In this document: one piece after another, positions 1-8,603 of the stretch
Layout: every line of letters begins with the position of its first letter
Numbering within the stretch: the stretch's first letter is position 1
Source: Corynebacterium sp. P3-F1
GTDB taxonomy: Bacteria; Actinomycetota; Actinomycetes; Mycobacteriales; Mycobacteriaceae
Direction: 5' to 3'
Length of the DNA stretch: 64,000 nt
Assembly: GCF_030503635.1 (NCBI RefSeq)
Contig: NZ_CP129965.1
Span: 1,612,001 to 1,676,000 of the forward strand
Notes under the pieces: generated by a model
What the model was told of the DNA's origin: nothing
The model's input: the letters and a program-made list of their open reading frames with translations, nothing else
Database searches by the model: none
Program-made: the position numbers and the translations under genes

Positions 1-1
1 C

Positions 2-469
2 TTGAAGCTCGCCATGCAACGGGAGGGCATTGATGTCCGCGAAACCAAGGTGGGCGATCGGTACGTCCTCGAAGAATTGAACGCGGGTGAGTACTCGCTC
101 GGTGGCGAGCAGTCTGGACACATCGTGGTCCCGTCGCGTGCAACCACCGGTGACGGAACTCTGTCGGGTCTGCTCATCATGGAGCGTATGGCCGAGACAG
201 GCAAGTCCCTCAAAGAACTCGCGTCCGTGATGACCGTCCTGCCGCAGGTCCTCATCAATGTCCCAGTGTCGGACAAGTCCCTCATCCTGGATGCACAAGA
301 AGTGAAAGACGCCATTGCACATGCCGAGGACGAGCTGGGCGTCCACGGCCGCGTTCTGCTGCGCCCTTCGGGGACTGAGGAGCTCTTCCGCGTTATGGTC
401 GAGGCCGCTGAAAAAGAGCATGCCCGCAAGGTGGCTGGCCGTTTGGCTGCGGTGGTCGCCGCGGTCTAG
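2..469 (+). CDS. glmM: Phosphoglucosamine mutase, C-terminal part
   Basis: GlmM interconverts glucosamine-6-phosphate and glucosamine-1-phosphate on the way to UDP-GlcNAc for peptidoglycan. Only the last ~155 residues are inside the window; the 5' part lies to the left. Visible are the substrate-binding segment GGEQSGH (around residue 35 of this fragment) and the phosphate-binding motif RPSGTEELFRVMVEA near the C-terminus, both typical of the alpha-D-phosphohexomutase family. glmS, the preceding step of the same pathway, lies 3.3 kb downstream, which supports the assignment. Family and truncation are clear. Confidence 0.95.
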   Translation: MKLAMQREGIDVRETKVGDRYVLEELNAGEYSLGGEQSGHIVVPSRATTGDGTLSGLLIMERMAETGKSLKELASVMTVLPQVLINVPVSDKSLILDAQEVKDAIAHAEDELGVHGRVLLRPSGTEELFRVMVEAAEKEHARKVAGRLAAVVAAV

Positions 470-478
470 AAAAATCAT

Positions 479-504
479 GCCCCGTTAGGGAACCGGACGG
501 GGGC
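479..504 (+). terminator. Weak hairpin after glmM
   Basis: GCCCCGT (479-485) and ACGGGG (497-502) can pair across an 11-base loop just after the glmM stop codon. There is no T-tract, so intrinsic termination is uncertain. Confidence 0.35.
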
Positions 505-580
505 CAGCGGCAGTCTAAGTCTATGGAAGATGAAGGCTGCCGCTTTTTGCGGCTTCGATCATGCGGGGGAAGTGACGACC

Positions 581-883
581 GTGGCCGACCATGTGTACGT
601 CGATCCGGAGGAATTCCGGGCGCAGTTGAATTCGAGAATCACCCATTACAACGAGGTGATCAACCAACTCCAAAACGATAAGCCGGATATTGACCACGCT
701 ATCTTCGGGGAGGGTTTTGCCGAGCGGGGCGGACATATCGCCGCGGCGGTGGGACGCGTCCACGAACAGACAGTGGGGCGGCTCCAGGCACGCGTCGGCC
801 AGTTCGAGGACATGCTTCGCCTCGCTGCGGACGTGGACATGGTGGACCATGACACTGCTGTGGGGTTGAGCCGCCATGTCTAA
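581..883 (+). CDS. Small helical protein, possible WXG100/ESX-like, first gene of a three-gene cassette
   Basis: About 100 residues, hydrophilic, predicted almost wholly helical, no signal peptide. The length and the N-terminal pattern (YVDPEEFRAQLNSRI) resemble ESX/WXG100-type helical hairpins, but I see no WXG motif, so the family is not established. I prefer the GTG at 581 because a GGGGGAAG stretch lies about nine bases upstream; an in-frame ATG at 530 would give 117 residues but has no spaced ribosome site. The 3' end overlaps the next gene by 8 bp, indicating co-translation with the Pro-rich membrane protein. Function unknown. Confidence 0.6.
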   Translation: MADHVYVDPEEFRAQLNSRITHYNEVINQLQNDKPDIDHAIFGEGFAERGGHIAAAVGRVHEQTVGRLQARVGQFEDMLRLAADVDMVDHDTAVGLSRHV

Positions 884-2486
884 CACGAAGCTGAAGGAAG
901 GTCTCGGGGAGATCGCCCGCGAGGTGGCTGTGCTGCCGGGTGTGACTGCCACGGATGCGTCGTTCGTGGGGGAGAAGGTTCTGACAATCTCCGCGAAGAT
1001 AGACAAAACGAACGGCATGAACATGTCCGCTTTGCCAGCGCAGGTCGGGTCGTTGAACCCGTCTGCTAGCTCTTCTCCCGTCCGCCGCGTGACCGGCCCG
1101 GGCATTCTCGGGGTTCTCGCTGGCTTACCTTTGTTGGCTGACCTGATCTCGGGGGCGGCCGATTGGCTGGGCAGTATCGGCATCGCAGACCATGAAGCGA
1201 AACTGGACAAGGAACAGAGCGAACATTCTGACACCTTGGACGATCTTCACGGTCGTTCGTGCGAGTGCGCGGATTCCGTCAAAGAGATCGACGAGACAGC
1301 CGACCGCGGATGCCAGGACATCATCGATGTGATCCTCGGCATCATCACCGCTTCGAAGAACAGCCCTCTACTTCAGCTAGGTTCGGCTGCACTGGGTCCG
1401 ATCTGCGATGGTTTGCTCTCCATCGAGGACACCGTCGACGACCGCAACAAAACAATCGGCGAATGTTTCGAGGGGCTTCAACAACTGTGCGACGCAGCCG
1501 GCGAGACCCAGCCGCCCGCGCCGAAGCAGTACACGCCCGCGGAGAAGTGCCCACCGGCCCCACCTGCACGCCCGCCTGCGCAAGAAGCACCCAAGCCAGC
1601 GCCTGCACCAGAGCCCGGCCCAACGACACCAGCACACGATGCGCAGCCCCCGGCGCCCGCACCGGCCCCTGCACCAGCACAGGCTCCCACACCCGTGCCG
1701 CAGCCCCAGCCGGTGCCTGAGTGCCCGCCAAGCCCGGTCCCGGCTCCGGCCTCAACCCCAGCGGTTGAATCTGCGCCGCCTGCGACATCGACCACACCCA
1801 TCCCACCGACCCAGACCACGGTCCCTGCAGCTACCGGCACCGGATTGAACGTCAACATCACCGTCGACGCAAACCTCGGTTGCCCGCCACCAGTTATTCC
1901 AGCGGTCACGGAGACTACACCGGCCCCGTCTGCGCCGACGACGCCGACGAATTGTCCGCCTCCGGCAGTTCCAGCCCCACCAGCGGTACCGCCCGTCGGG
2001 CCTGCGGGAAAATGCGTCGTGGCTCAAGTAATCGCCGGAATCGAAGCCTTCGGCCAGTCCGTCGCCGAGTGTTTGTCGCAGATCGAGTGCCCGGTTGAAC
2101 CTAACGTGCCCGCGGAACCCGCCGAACCAGTGGAGCCTGCCGCAGTGACGCCGGAGTGGCCACAGCCTGAACCGGAGCCAGTGAAAAACCCGGAGCCCGA
2201 GTGTCCAGAGCCCGAGCCGAAACCGGAACCAGTCGCTCAGCCCGAGCCGGAGTGTCCAGAGGGCACGATCGCCCCGCCGCCGGAGTTGGCTGAAGTCAAG
2301 GAGCCGCCGCCACCGCCGAAGAAGGGGTTGGTGGCTCCGATGGGAGTCGGCGGTGCGGAGGCAGTCCCGGAACCGGAGCCCACCCCGGCGCAGGAACAGC
2401 CAGCGCCGTCAGAGCCTTCAGCGGAGCATCAACAACCGAAGCAGCAGGATGAGCAACACCGGGCACGGAAGACAGGGGGATGGTGA
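876..2486 (+). CDS. Large Pro/Ala/Cys-rich protein with one hydrophobic segment
   Basis: 536 residues with no recognised enzyme domain. Residues ~1-70 are hydrophilic. A hydrophobic stretch (GILGVLAGLPLLADLISGA) lies at ~75-95 and a second weakly hydrophobic helix region at ~150-180. Residues ~205-525 are low-complexity Pro/Ala/Glu with repeated Cys-Pro pairs (ECPPSP, GCPPPV, NCPPPA, ECPVEP, ECPEPEP, ECPEGT), broken by one non-repetitive helical island (~385-410) with two cysteines. The pattern suggests a surface-exposed or wall-spanning stalk with disulfides. It overlaps both neighbours, so the three genes form one translational unit. Function unknown; the alternative is a fast-evolving secreted effector. 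Confidence 0.75.
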   Translation: MSNTKLKEGLGEIAREVAVLPGVTATDASFVGEKVLTISAKIDKTNGMNMSALPAQVGSLNPSASSSPVRRVTGPGILGVLAGLPLLADLISGAADWLGSIGIADHEAKLDKEQSEHSDTLDDLHGRSCECADSVKEIDETADRGCQDIIDVILGIITASKNSPLLQLGSAALGPICDGLLSIEDTVDDRNKTIGECFEGLQQLCDAAGETQPPAPKQYTPAEKCPPAPPARPPAQEAPKPAPAPEPGPTTPAHDAQPPAPAPAPAPAQAPTPVPQPQPVPECPPSPVPAPASTPAVESAPPATSTTPIPPTQTTVPAATGTGLNVNITVDANLGCPPPVIPAVTETTPAPSAPTTPTNCPPPAVPAPPAVPPVGPAGKCVVAQVIAGIEAFGQSVAECLSQIECPVEPNVPAEPAEPVEPAAVTPEWPQPEPEPVKNPEPECPEPEPKPEPVAQPEPECPEGTIAPPPELAEVKEPPPPPKKGLVAPMGVGGAEAVPEPEPTPAQEQPAPSEPSAEHQQPKQQDEQHRARKTGGW

Positions 2487-2734
2487 TGGATTTCCAGCAA
2501 TTCGCGGAGCAATTCAAAGAGCGCACGGCGCGGCGAATGGTCGAATTCGAAAGAACGCTCAAGGAAAGCCAGCGGCAAATGGAACAGGCAGCTCGCCAGC
2601 AAGCGCTGGCAAAGGAAATGAACATCCAAAAACCGCCAGCGCAGACACCTCGCGGAACGTACCGCGGTGTCAGACACGGGCGTGTGCAAGGAGTGCTCCG
2701 GAGAGAGGGGCCGACGGAACAGCCGCGAAACTAG
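2486..2734 (+). CDS. Small charged coiled-coil-like protein, third gene of the cassette
   Basis: About 82 residues, rich in Gln, Glu, Arg and Lys. The first ~50 residues form a continuous amphipathic helix (FKERTARRMVEFERTLKES); the tail is basic. No signal peptide or transmembrane segment. The start overlaps the previous stop as TGATG, and GGGGG a few bases upstream serves as ribosome site; an in-frame ATG at 2480 is the alternative. Tight overlap with the Pro-rich gene implies a joint role. Not recognised. Confidence 0.6.
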   Translation: MDFQQFAEQFKERTARRMVEFERTLKESQRQMEQAARQQALAKEMNIQKPPAQTPRGTYRGVRHGRVQGVLRREGPTEQPRN

Positions 2735-2740
2735 TGAAGG

Positions 2741-3592
2741 CTAAAAGAAGCCTTTCGCATCCGAGCGGGCAAAATCGGCCCGGTCGGCGAGCTCTTTGCC
2801 AAAGATCGACTCCATGCTTTTGCCCTCTGCATCCATTTCGGAATAAGCAGAGTAGGTCTTATCGCCGTTGAGCTGGTGAAGCAGGAAACCGGTGATCAGA
2901 CCACGGACCGTCTCCTGGACGCTGTTCTTCGAACGGCCCTGGCCAAGCAAGAATTTCTTGAAATTATCCTCGCTGAACGCTTTTTGGTTTCCGTCTTTCA
3001 CCGCCCGGTAAGCGACGGGGCCGGACCAGTTGTAGGCAAGCCGAGCCGGGTTACCCGGATCGAAGATGGCATCCGCGTCCTCATCCGGGCCGATAATCAG
3101 GCCGGGGAGGAACAGAGTGCGGGCAGCGTCGTTGGCAGACGGCGCAACCGCGGCAGGGTAGATTGAAGCGACAGCCTTGACCTTCTCGTTGTTGACGCTG
3201 GTGAGCACGGCGCAACCCCCGCCCATGCCGTGGCCGATAACGCCGAGCTTGCCGGGGGAGACGGTGGTGTTGCCGTTGCCGAGTTTCACGCCGGCGAGGA
3301 TCTGCAGCGCAGTCTCCAGATCGGCGGCGAAGCCAGAGTGGTTCGGGTTGAAACCACGTTCGGTGTCGGGAGCGGCCACAGCGATGCCCCAGCTTGCCAG
3401 ATGGCGCAGGGTCTTCTTGTAATCCTCGGCACTCTTCATCCAATCGTGGCCGAAAGCGACGCCGGGAACTGCGGTCCCGTCGGCGGGAACGTAAACCTTG
3501 CCGGGCAGACCGGTGTAACCGAGGTCGCCTTCCATGACCCGGTGCGGGCCACGCTTGGACAGATCGCTGAGCTTCTTCAACTTCGCAGACAC
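2741..3592 (-). CDS. Alpha/beta-hydrolase fold protein lacking the nucleophile serine
   Basis: 283 residues of the dienelactone-hydrolase/PET-hydrolase-like alpha/beta-hydrolase family: oxyanion region PGVAFGHDW, a central nucleophile elbow, and a conserved Asp in GPDEDAD. The elbow reads VIGHGMGGG, that is Gly where family members have Ser or Cys in G-x-S-x-G. The DNA is unambiguous at this point. It has no signal peptide, so it is probably cytoplasmic. The start is GTG at 3592, with TATCCT at 3600-3605 (minus strand) giving a leaderless transcript. It is convergent with the cassette to its left and divergent from glmS. It may be a non-catalytic binding protein or use another residue. Confidence 0.8.
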   Translation of the reverse strand: MSAKLKKLSDLSKRGPHRVMEGDLGYTGLPGKVYVPADGTAVPGVAFGHDWMKSAEDYKKTLRHLASWGIAVAAPDTERGFNPNHSGFAADLETALQILAGVKLGNGNTTVSPGKLGVIGHGMGGGCAVLTSVNNEKVKAVASIYPAAVAPSANDAARTLFLPGLIIGPDEDADAIFDPGNPARLAYNWSGPVAYRAVKDGNQKAFSEDNFKKFLLGQGRSKNSVQETVRGLITGFLLHQLNGDKTYSAYSEMDAEGKSMESIFGKELADRADFARSDAKGFF

Positions 3593-3792
3593 GTGAATCA
3601 GGATACTTCATGGAAGGGGCGTGATGCGGCAGATCAGCGCTGACGGGCGCACAGAAGACCAGCGCGAGTTGGCGAGGCACCGGGGTGGTGCTGGCGGGGC
3701 GGCATGTCGATTCATCCGCGCAATGACCCGTTGACTCCGGTTAGCTGCAGTGGGTCGGGGGATGATTTGTTCCATGCATTATCCTTGTCCGC

Positions 3793-5664
3793 ATGTGTGG
3801 AATCGTGGGATACGTAGGTAAGCAGCAGGGGCTGCCGATTGCGTTGGAGGCCCTTCGCCGGATGGAGTACCGCGGATACGACTCAGCGGGTATCACCGTG
3901 GCGGGTGGGGGAGACCTCAACGTGGCTAAACGTGCCGGCAAGTTGCAGAACCTCGAGGACAAGATCGCAGAGCTTGGCGAGGGCGCGTTGAGCGGCTCCA
4001 CCGCTATCGGCCACACACGTTGGGCCACCCACGGCCGTCCGACGGATGAGAACGCGCACCCGCACCTTTCGTATGACGGCCGTGCGGCGATCGTGCACAA
4101 CGGAATCATCGAGAACTTCGCGCCGCTTCGCGATGAACTTGAGCGCGAAGGCATCGAGATGGCTTCCGACACGGATTCTGAGGTGGCGGCGCATCTCGTG
4201 GCGCGCGCCTACAACGGCGAGGATGACGGTTCTACCCGCGGTGATTTTGAGGCATCGGCTTTGAAGGTGCTCGATCGCCTCGAGGGTGCATTCACCGTGC
4301 TGTTCGTCCACGCTGATCACCCGGATACGATCATCGCCGCCCGGCGTTCCACTCCGCTGATGGTGGGCGTGGGCGAAAACGAGATGTTCCTCGGGTCCGA
4401 CGTCGCGGCGTTCATCGAGTACACAAAGAATGCGGTCGAGCTCGAGTCCGATTCGGTGGTGGTCATCACTGCAGATGATTACAAGGTGCTGAATTTTGAC
4501 GGCACTCCGGGCGCGGGAAAGCCGTTCACGATCGACTGGGACCTGGAAGCTGCGGAAAAGGGCGGCTTCAGCTCTTTCATGATGAAGGAGATCTACGAGC
4601 AGCCTGCTGCTGTGCGCGACACCCTCGCCGGCCACTGGGACGGCCGACGTATTGTTTTGGACGAGAACTCCATTTCGGAGAACGAGCTGAAGGCTTTCGA
4701 CCAAGTTTTTGTGGTTGCCTGCGGTTCCGCTTACCACTCGGGCTTGGCGGCGAAGTACGCCATCGAGCATTGGGTGCGCATCCCGGTGCAGATCGAGGTG
4801 GCGTCCGAGTTCCGTTACCGCGACCCGGTTCTGGATGAGCGAACTCTGGTGCTGGCGATCTCCCAGTCGGGGGAGACGGCCGACACGCTGGAGGCGGTCC
4901 GGCACGCCAAGATTCAAGGCGCGAAGGTGCTTGCGGTCTGCAACACCAACGGTTCCCAGATTCCGAGAGAATCTGACGCGGTGCTCTACACCCATGCTGG
5001 CCCGGAGATCGGTGTCGCCTCCACAAAAGCGTTCCTTGCGCAGGTAGCTGCGAACTACATCGTCGGTCTGGCCCTTGCGCAGGCGAAGGGCACGAAATAC
5101 CCGGACGAAATTCGAGCGATCTGGAACGAGCTCGAGGCGATCCCGGAGAAGATCGAGGAGGCCCTGGGCAATCACGAGGAGTGCCAGCACATCGCGCAAA
5201 CCCTTGGCGCGGTGCAGACCATGCTCTTCCTCGGCCGCGGAGTCGGGTTCCCGATCGCGCTGGAAGGTGCCCTGAAGCTCAAGGAACTTGCTTACATTCA
5301 CGCGGAGGGTTTCGCGGCCGGCGAGCTCAAGCACGGCCCGATCGCTCTGATCGAGGACGATCTGCCGGTCGTGGTGATTGTGCCTAGCCCGCGCGGTGTG
5401 TCCCAGCTCCACTCGAAGATCGTCTCCAACATCCAGGAGATCCGCGCCCGCGGGGCGAAGACGATCGTCATCGCGGAGGAAGGCGATACCGCTGTCGAGC
5501 CGTATGCGAACTGGCTGCTGCGTATTCCGCAGTCACCAACGATCATGCAGCCGCTTCTGGTCACGGTGCCGCTCCAGTTCTTGGCGGCGTTCATTGCGGA
5601 GCAGTGCGGTAACGAGGACATCGATAAGCCGCGCAACCTGGCTAAGTCGGTCACTGTCGAGTAA
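3793..5664 (+). CDS. glmS: Glutamine-fructose-6-phosphate aminotransferase (isomerizing)
   Basis: Makes glucosamine-6-phosphate from fructose-6-phosphate and glutamine, the first committed step to UDP-GlcNAc. At 623 residues it has the normal bacterial length. The N-terminal class II glutaminase begins MCGIVGYVG, with the catalytic Cys2, followed by HTRWATHG and HNGIIEN. Two SIS sugar-isomerase domains follow (~residues 300-440 and 470-610), with SQSGETADT, ASTKAF and the C-terminal end KSVTVE typical of the family. No Shine-Dalgarno sequence is evident before the ATG. No glmS ribozyme is seen in the 200 bases upstream. Confidence 0.98.
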   Translation: MCGIVGYVGKQQGLPIALEALRRMEYRGYDSAGITVAGGGDLNVAKRAGKLQNLEDKIAELGEGALSGSTAIGHTRWATHGRPTDENAHPHLSYDGRAAIVHNGIIENFAPLRDELEREGIEMASDTDSEVAAHLVARAYNGEDDGSTRGDFEASALKVLDRLEGAFTVLFVHADHPDTIIAARRSTPLMVGVGENEMFLGSDVAAFIEYTKNAVELESDSVVVITADDYKVLNFDGTPGAGKPFTIDWDLEAAEKGGFSSFMMKEIYEQPAAVRDTLAGHWDGRRIVLDENSISENELKAFDQVFVVACGSAYHSGLAAKYAIEHWVRIPVQIEVASEFRYRDPVLDERTLVLAISQSGETADTLEAVRHAKIQGAKVLAVCNTNGSQIPRESDAVLYTHAGPEIGVASTKAFLAQVAANYIVGLALAQAKGTKYPDEIRAIWNELEAIPEKIEEALGNHEECQHIAQTLGAVQTMLFLGRGVGFPIALEGALKLKELAYIHAEGFAAGELKHGPIALIEDDLPVVVIVPSPRGVSQLHSKIVSNIQEIRARGAKTIVIAEEGDTAVEPYANWLLRIPQSPTIMQPLLVTVPLQFLAAFIAEQCGNEDIDKPRNLAKSVTVE

Positions 5665-5674
5665 AGCCCCTGAC

Positions 5675-5698
5675 AGCCCCCTAAGACCTCGCGGGGCT
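5675..5698 (+). terminator. Possible hairpin after glmS
   Basis: AGCCCC (5675-5680) pairs with GGGGCT (5693-5698) just after the glmS stop, but no T-tract follows. It may slow rather than end transcription into the membrane-protein gene. Confidence 0.3.
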
Positions 5699-5724
5699 CC
5701 GCCACAACCAGGTAGGGACACCGG

Positions 5725-6384
5725 ATGCTGCATGCTGTTCAATTCGCGTTCGTAGACTCGATCAACCTGTTGTTGATCGGTGTCATCGTCGCTGTCGGTG
5801 TCATGCTTCCCCGCGCCAGCGGCCGGTACGCGAGAACCACGGCTTTGCTGATCGCGGGCGACTGGTGCGGTGTGGCTGCTTTGGCGTTTTTGATGCTCGT
5901 CGTCTTCGACGGCTTGGGTGATGTGGTGCAGCGGTTCGTCGAGGGCCCCATTTTCGGCATTCTCTTGATCGCCACAGGCATCGCCACGGGTGTGCTGGCG
6001 TTACGCGGCGGCGACAACTCGGGCTTGGTCAACCGGATCTTGGAGCCGTTGAAGACTCCGTCGGCCAAGACAGTTCTGGTCGGTCTTGCGCTCGGCCTTA
6101 TCCAGTCGGCGACATCGGTGCCTTTCTACGGGGGGCTTGCTGTGCTGTCCACCGCCGGGGTCGATGTTGCGGTGCGTTACGCCTTCTTGGTGCTCTACGC
6201 CACCGTAGCGCTCAGCCTCCCCACCTTGTGCGCGCTCGCTGTGGGGTGGGTGCGCCGCGCGCCGGAAAGCGCTGCTGGGCGAGTGTTCAACGCCGCGCGC
6301 GAGAACTCGGATAAGGTCTCGCTCGGCGCGACATGGGCGGTCGCTTTACTGCTGATCGTCCTAGGTACTGTCCACATGTTCTAG
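5725..6384 (+). CDS. Multi-spanning membrane protein, LysE/GAP-exporter-like
   Basis: 219 residues with six likely transmembrane helices: residues ~10-28, 40-60, 73-93, 113-135, 150-170 and 195-217. It opens with FVDSINLLLIGVIVA, which resembles the start of LysE-type exporters and of GAP (Sap) family proteins, where a D-x-x-N/P-P/L pattern in helix 1 is conserved. Substrate unknown. It lies 60 bp after glmS and just before alr on the same strand, so it may be transcribed with either. Confident as an integral membrane protein, tentative as an exporter. Confidence 0.7.
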   Translation: MLHAVQFAFVDSINLLLIGVIVAVGVMLPRASGRYARTTALLIAGDWCGVAALAFLMLVVFDGLGDVVQRFVEGPIFGILLIATGIATGVLALRGGDNSGLVNRILEPLKTPSAKTVLVGLALGLIQSATSVPFYGGLAVLSTAGVDVAVRYAFLVLYATVALSLPTLCALAVGWVRRAPESAAGRVFNAARENSDKVSLGATWAVALLLIVLGTVHMF

Positions 6385-6422
6385 CCCGCCGTGGGATAGC
6401 GGTGTCAAGGGGCAGTGGCACA

Positions 6423-7568
6423 ATGTCTCCCATGAGTTCTTCTGTCCTGCGCATCGATGTGGGCGCGATCGCCCGAAACACGAGATTGCTCAAAGAGCGG
6501 CTGGGGCAGACTCGTCTGGTGTGCGTGGTCAAGGCCGATGCCTACAACCACGGTGCAGACCACGTGGTTCCAGCTATGGACGAGGCGGGGGCGGACGCCT
6601 TCGGGGTGGCCACCTTCGACGAAGCGGAGCAGGTGCGGTCCCTCACAGAGAAGCCAGTCATCGCATGGCTGTGGGAGCCGGGCGAGGCCATCCCGGAGGG
6701 GGTGGAGCTCGGCGTTCCGGGGCTGGAGCACCTCGAATGGCTCATCGAGAAAGACGTGCGCGCGCCGCTGCACCTCGTGGTGGACACCGGAATGAACCGT
6801 TCGGGAATCGACGAAGAGGACTGGGGTCGAGCGTTCACAACGGCCGGGGAGGCGGGGCTCAACGTCGTGGGGCTCATGTCCCACCTCGCATGCGCGGACG
6901 AACCGAACCATCCCCACAACGCCGAGCAGCGCGCAGCGTTCATCCGGGCGGTCAACCAAGCGGAGACCTGCGGGCTGAACGTGGCGCACAATCACCTGGC
7001 CAATTCCCCGGGCGCACTCACCAGCGTCGACCTCGTATTCAACCAGGTACGTGCGGGGATCGCGTTGTACGGCCTCAACCCCGTCACGCCAGAGCACGAG
7101 GGTGCCCCGCTTATCGACGTTGCCGCGCTCACCCCCGCCATGACCTGGGCCGCTCGCCTCACCGCGGTGAAGCGCATCAAACAGGGCGAGGGTGCTAGCT
7201 ACGGTTTGACATGGACCGCGCCGGCGGACGGCTGGACCGCGGTCGTCCCCGTGGGCTACGCCGACGGACTGCAGAGGTCGTGGCAGGGAGCGCTCGAGGT
7301 CGCCGTCGATGGCACGCGCTACCCGCAGGTGGGCAGGGTGTGCATGGACCAGATCATCATCTGGCTGGGCGATAATCCCGAGAACGTCACAGTCGGGGAT
7401 GAAGCTGTGATCTTCGGCGACGGCGGGATGAGCGCCGCGGAACTGGCGGACCGCGCCGGGACCATTCATTATGAGGTGGTCTGCGCGCCGCACGGACGGG
7501 TGCGCCGGGTGTACGGGAGCAGTGGAGACGTCGATAAGCGAAAGTGCGGAAAGGGTGAGGTGCGATGA
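6423..7568 (+). CDS. alr: Alanine racemase
   Basis: PLP-dependent interconversion of L- and D-alanine for peptidoglycan. 381 residues. The PLP lysine is in VVKADAYNHG near residue 40; the catalytic tyrosine of the opposite face is in GASYGLTW; the C-terminal beta domain carries GRVCMDQ and GDEAVIFG. I chose ATG 6423 because AAGGGG lies ten bases upstream; ATG 6432 is the alternative, and the open frame extends further 5' without support. The stop overlaps tsaE by 4 bp (ATGA), the start of a closely coupled operon alr-tsaE-x-tsaB-rimI-tsaD. Confidence 0.97.
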   Translation: MSPMSSSVLRIDVGAIARNTRLLKERLGQTRLVCVVKADAYNHGADHVVPAMDEAGADAFGVATFDEAEQVRSLTEKPVIAWLWEPGEAIPEGVELGVPGLEHLEWLIEKDVRAPLHLVVDTGMNRSGIDEEDWGRAFTTAGEAGLNVVGLMSHLACADEPNHPHNAEQRAAFIRAVNQAETCGLNVAHNHLANSPGALTSVDLVFNQVRAGIALYGLNPVTPEHEGAPLIDVAALTPAMTWAARLTAVKRIKQGEGASYGLTWTAPADGWTAVVPVGYADGLQRSWQGALEVAVDGTRYPQVGRVCMDQIIIWLGDNPENVTVGDEAVIFGDGGMSAAELADRAGTIHYEVVCAPHGRVRRVYGSSGDVDKRKCGKGEVR

Positions 7569-8065
7569 AACCGCCGTTTGTGAATGCGGGAAGCGTCGAG
7601 TGCGACACCGCGGAAGACACGCGCGCGTTCGGGGAACGTCTCGGCGCGGCGCTGGAGGCCGGCGATGTGGTCATCCTGGACGGTCCGCTCGGCGCGGGAA
7701 AAACCACGCTGACGCAGGGGATCGCTCAGGGCATGGGTGTGAAAGGCCGTGTGACCAGCCCTACATTCATCATCGCGCGGGAGCATAAGCCGCAGGAAAG
7801 CGGGTGTCCGGCGCTCGTGCATGTGGACGCGTACCGGTTGCTCGACAGCGTCGGCGGGGTGGGAGCCGCGGATCCGCTAGGGGAGCTTGATGCGCTCGAC
7901 CTCGACTCAGAGCTCGCGGATTCCGTCGTTGTTGCGGAATGGGGCGGCGGACTGGTTGAACAGATCGCGGCGCGCTACTTGCTCGTGCGGCTCGACCGTG
8001 AAACGCGTGTGCGCGAGGACCCTGATTCACAGGGCCGGATCATTTCTTGGACTCCGTCGGGGTAG
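7565..8065 (+). CDS. tsaE: tRNA threonylcarbamoyladenosine biosynthesis ATPase TsaE
   Basis: TsaE is the ATPase that resets the TsaD-TsaB complex during t6A37 modification of ANN-decoding tRNAs. 166 residues. The Walker A motif GPLGAGKTTL sits at ~residue 40, followed by the family motif SPTFIIAREH and by HVDAYRL. The gene overlaps alr by 4 bp and is followed after 10 bp by a conserved membrane-anchored gene and then tsaB and tsaD, its functional partners. Confidence 0.95.
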   Translation: MKPPFVNAGSVECDTAEDTRAFGERLGAALEAGDVVILDGPLGAGKTTLTQGIAQGMGVKGRVTSPTFIIAREHKPQESGCPALVHVDAYRLLDSVGGVGAADPLGELDALDLDSELADSVVVAEWGGGLVEQIAARYLLVRLDRETRVREDPDSQGRIISWTPSG

Positions 8066-8075
8066 TGTGGTGGCC

Positions 8076-8603
8076 ATGCAGAAGCTCACTGGTGCTCAAA
8101 AAGGTTGGTTTGGAATTGTCGTCGCGCTGTGGATCATCGCGCTAGCTGCCATGGTCTTCCTGCTGCCGAAGACGAGTTCCAACGCGTCCGGCGTCACCCC
8201 CGTCAGCGAGGCGCAGGCGTCGGGCTCGCTCGAGGAGACGCTGAACGGAATGGAACCGTCTAACAGCGATGCAGTTGCGGGCGAGATGATTGACCTGCGC
8301 TACGTCTACGGTGACGATGTCAAGGCGTTCGTCCCGGTGTGCTCCGAGGAGCCGAAGGAGCTTATCGACGCGAAATTGCAGGCGGCCGGCGATGTCGCCG
8401 ACCAGGTCGACCTGGAAAGCGGCTTCAACTACATTCTCCTGGCCAAGGACCCGCAGGCCGGCGTCGATTCCGTTGATGCGGTTTCGCCCGACGTGATTGA
8501 CCTGTGCAACGGCAACTACTTCGACCAGTTCTTCAGCACTGAGCAGGGCTTCCCGGTGTACTGGGACGGCGACATCTGGCGCTTCGGCGTCCGTGTCCAG
8601 TGA
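8076..8603 (+). CDS. Membrane-anchored protein between tsaE and tsaB
   Basis: About 175 residues: a short cytoplasmic N-terminus, one signal-anchor helix (GWFGIVVALWIIALAAMVFLL, shown by residues ~10-30), then an acidic extracytoplasmic domain with one pair of cysteines (PVCSEE and DLCNGN) that could form a disulfide. I chose ATG 8076, since the open frame upstream is the shadow of tsaE and the hydrophobic segment starts properly from here. It overlaps tsaB by 4 bp (GTGA). No known domain recognised; the conserved operon position suggests a corynebacterial envelope protein rather than a t6A enzyme. Confidence 0.75.
   Translation: MQKLTGAQKGWFGIVVALWIIALAAMVFLLPKTSSNASGVTPVSEAQASGSLEETLNGMEPSNSDAVAGEMIDLRYVYGDDVKAFVPVCSEEPKELIDAKLQAAGDVADQVDLESGFNYILLAKDPQAGVDSVDAVSPDVIDLCNGNYFDQFFSTEQGFPVYWDGDIWRFGVRVQ

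Noticed and set aside
3593-3792. A glmS-type ribozyme or riboswitch before glmS
   Set aside because: The ~190-bp gap shows no conserved ribozyme core, and the ribozyme is typical of Firmicutes, not of corynebacteria.
3883-5412. A 509-codon minus-strand frame
   Set aside because: Antisense to glmS, Arg/His/Val-rich without domain character.
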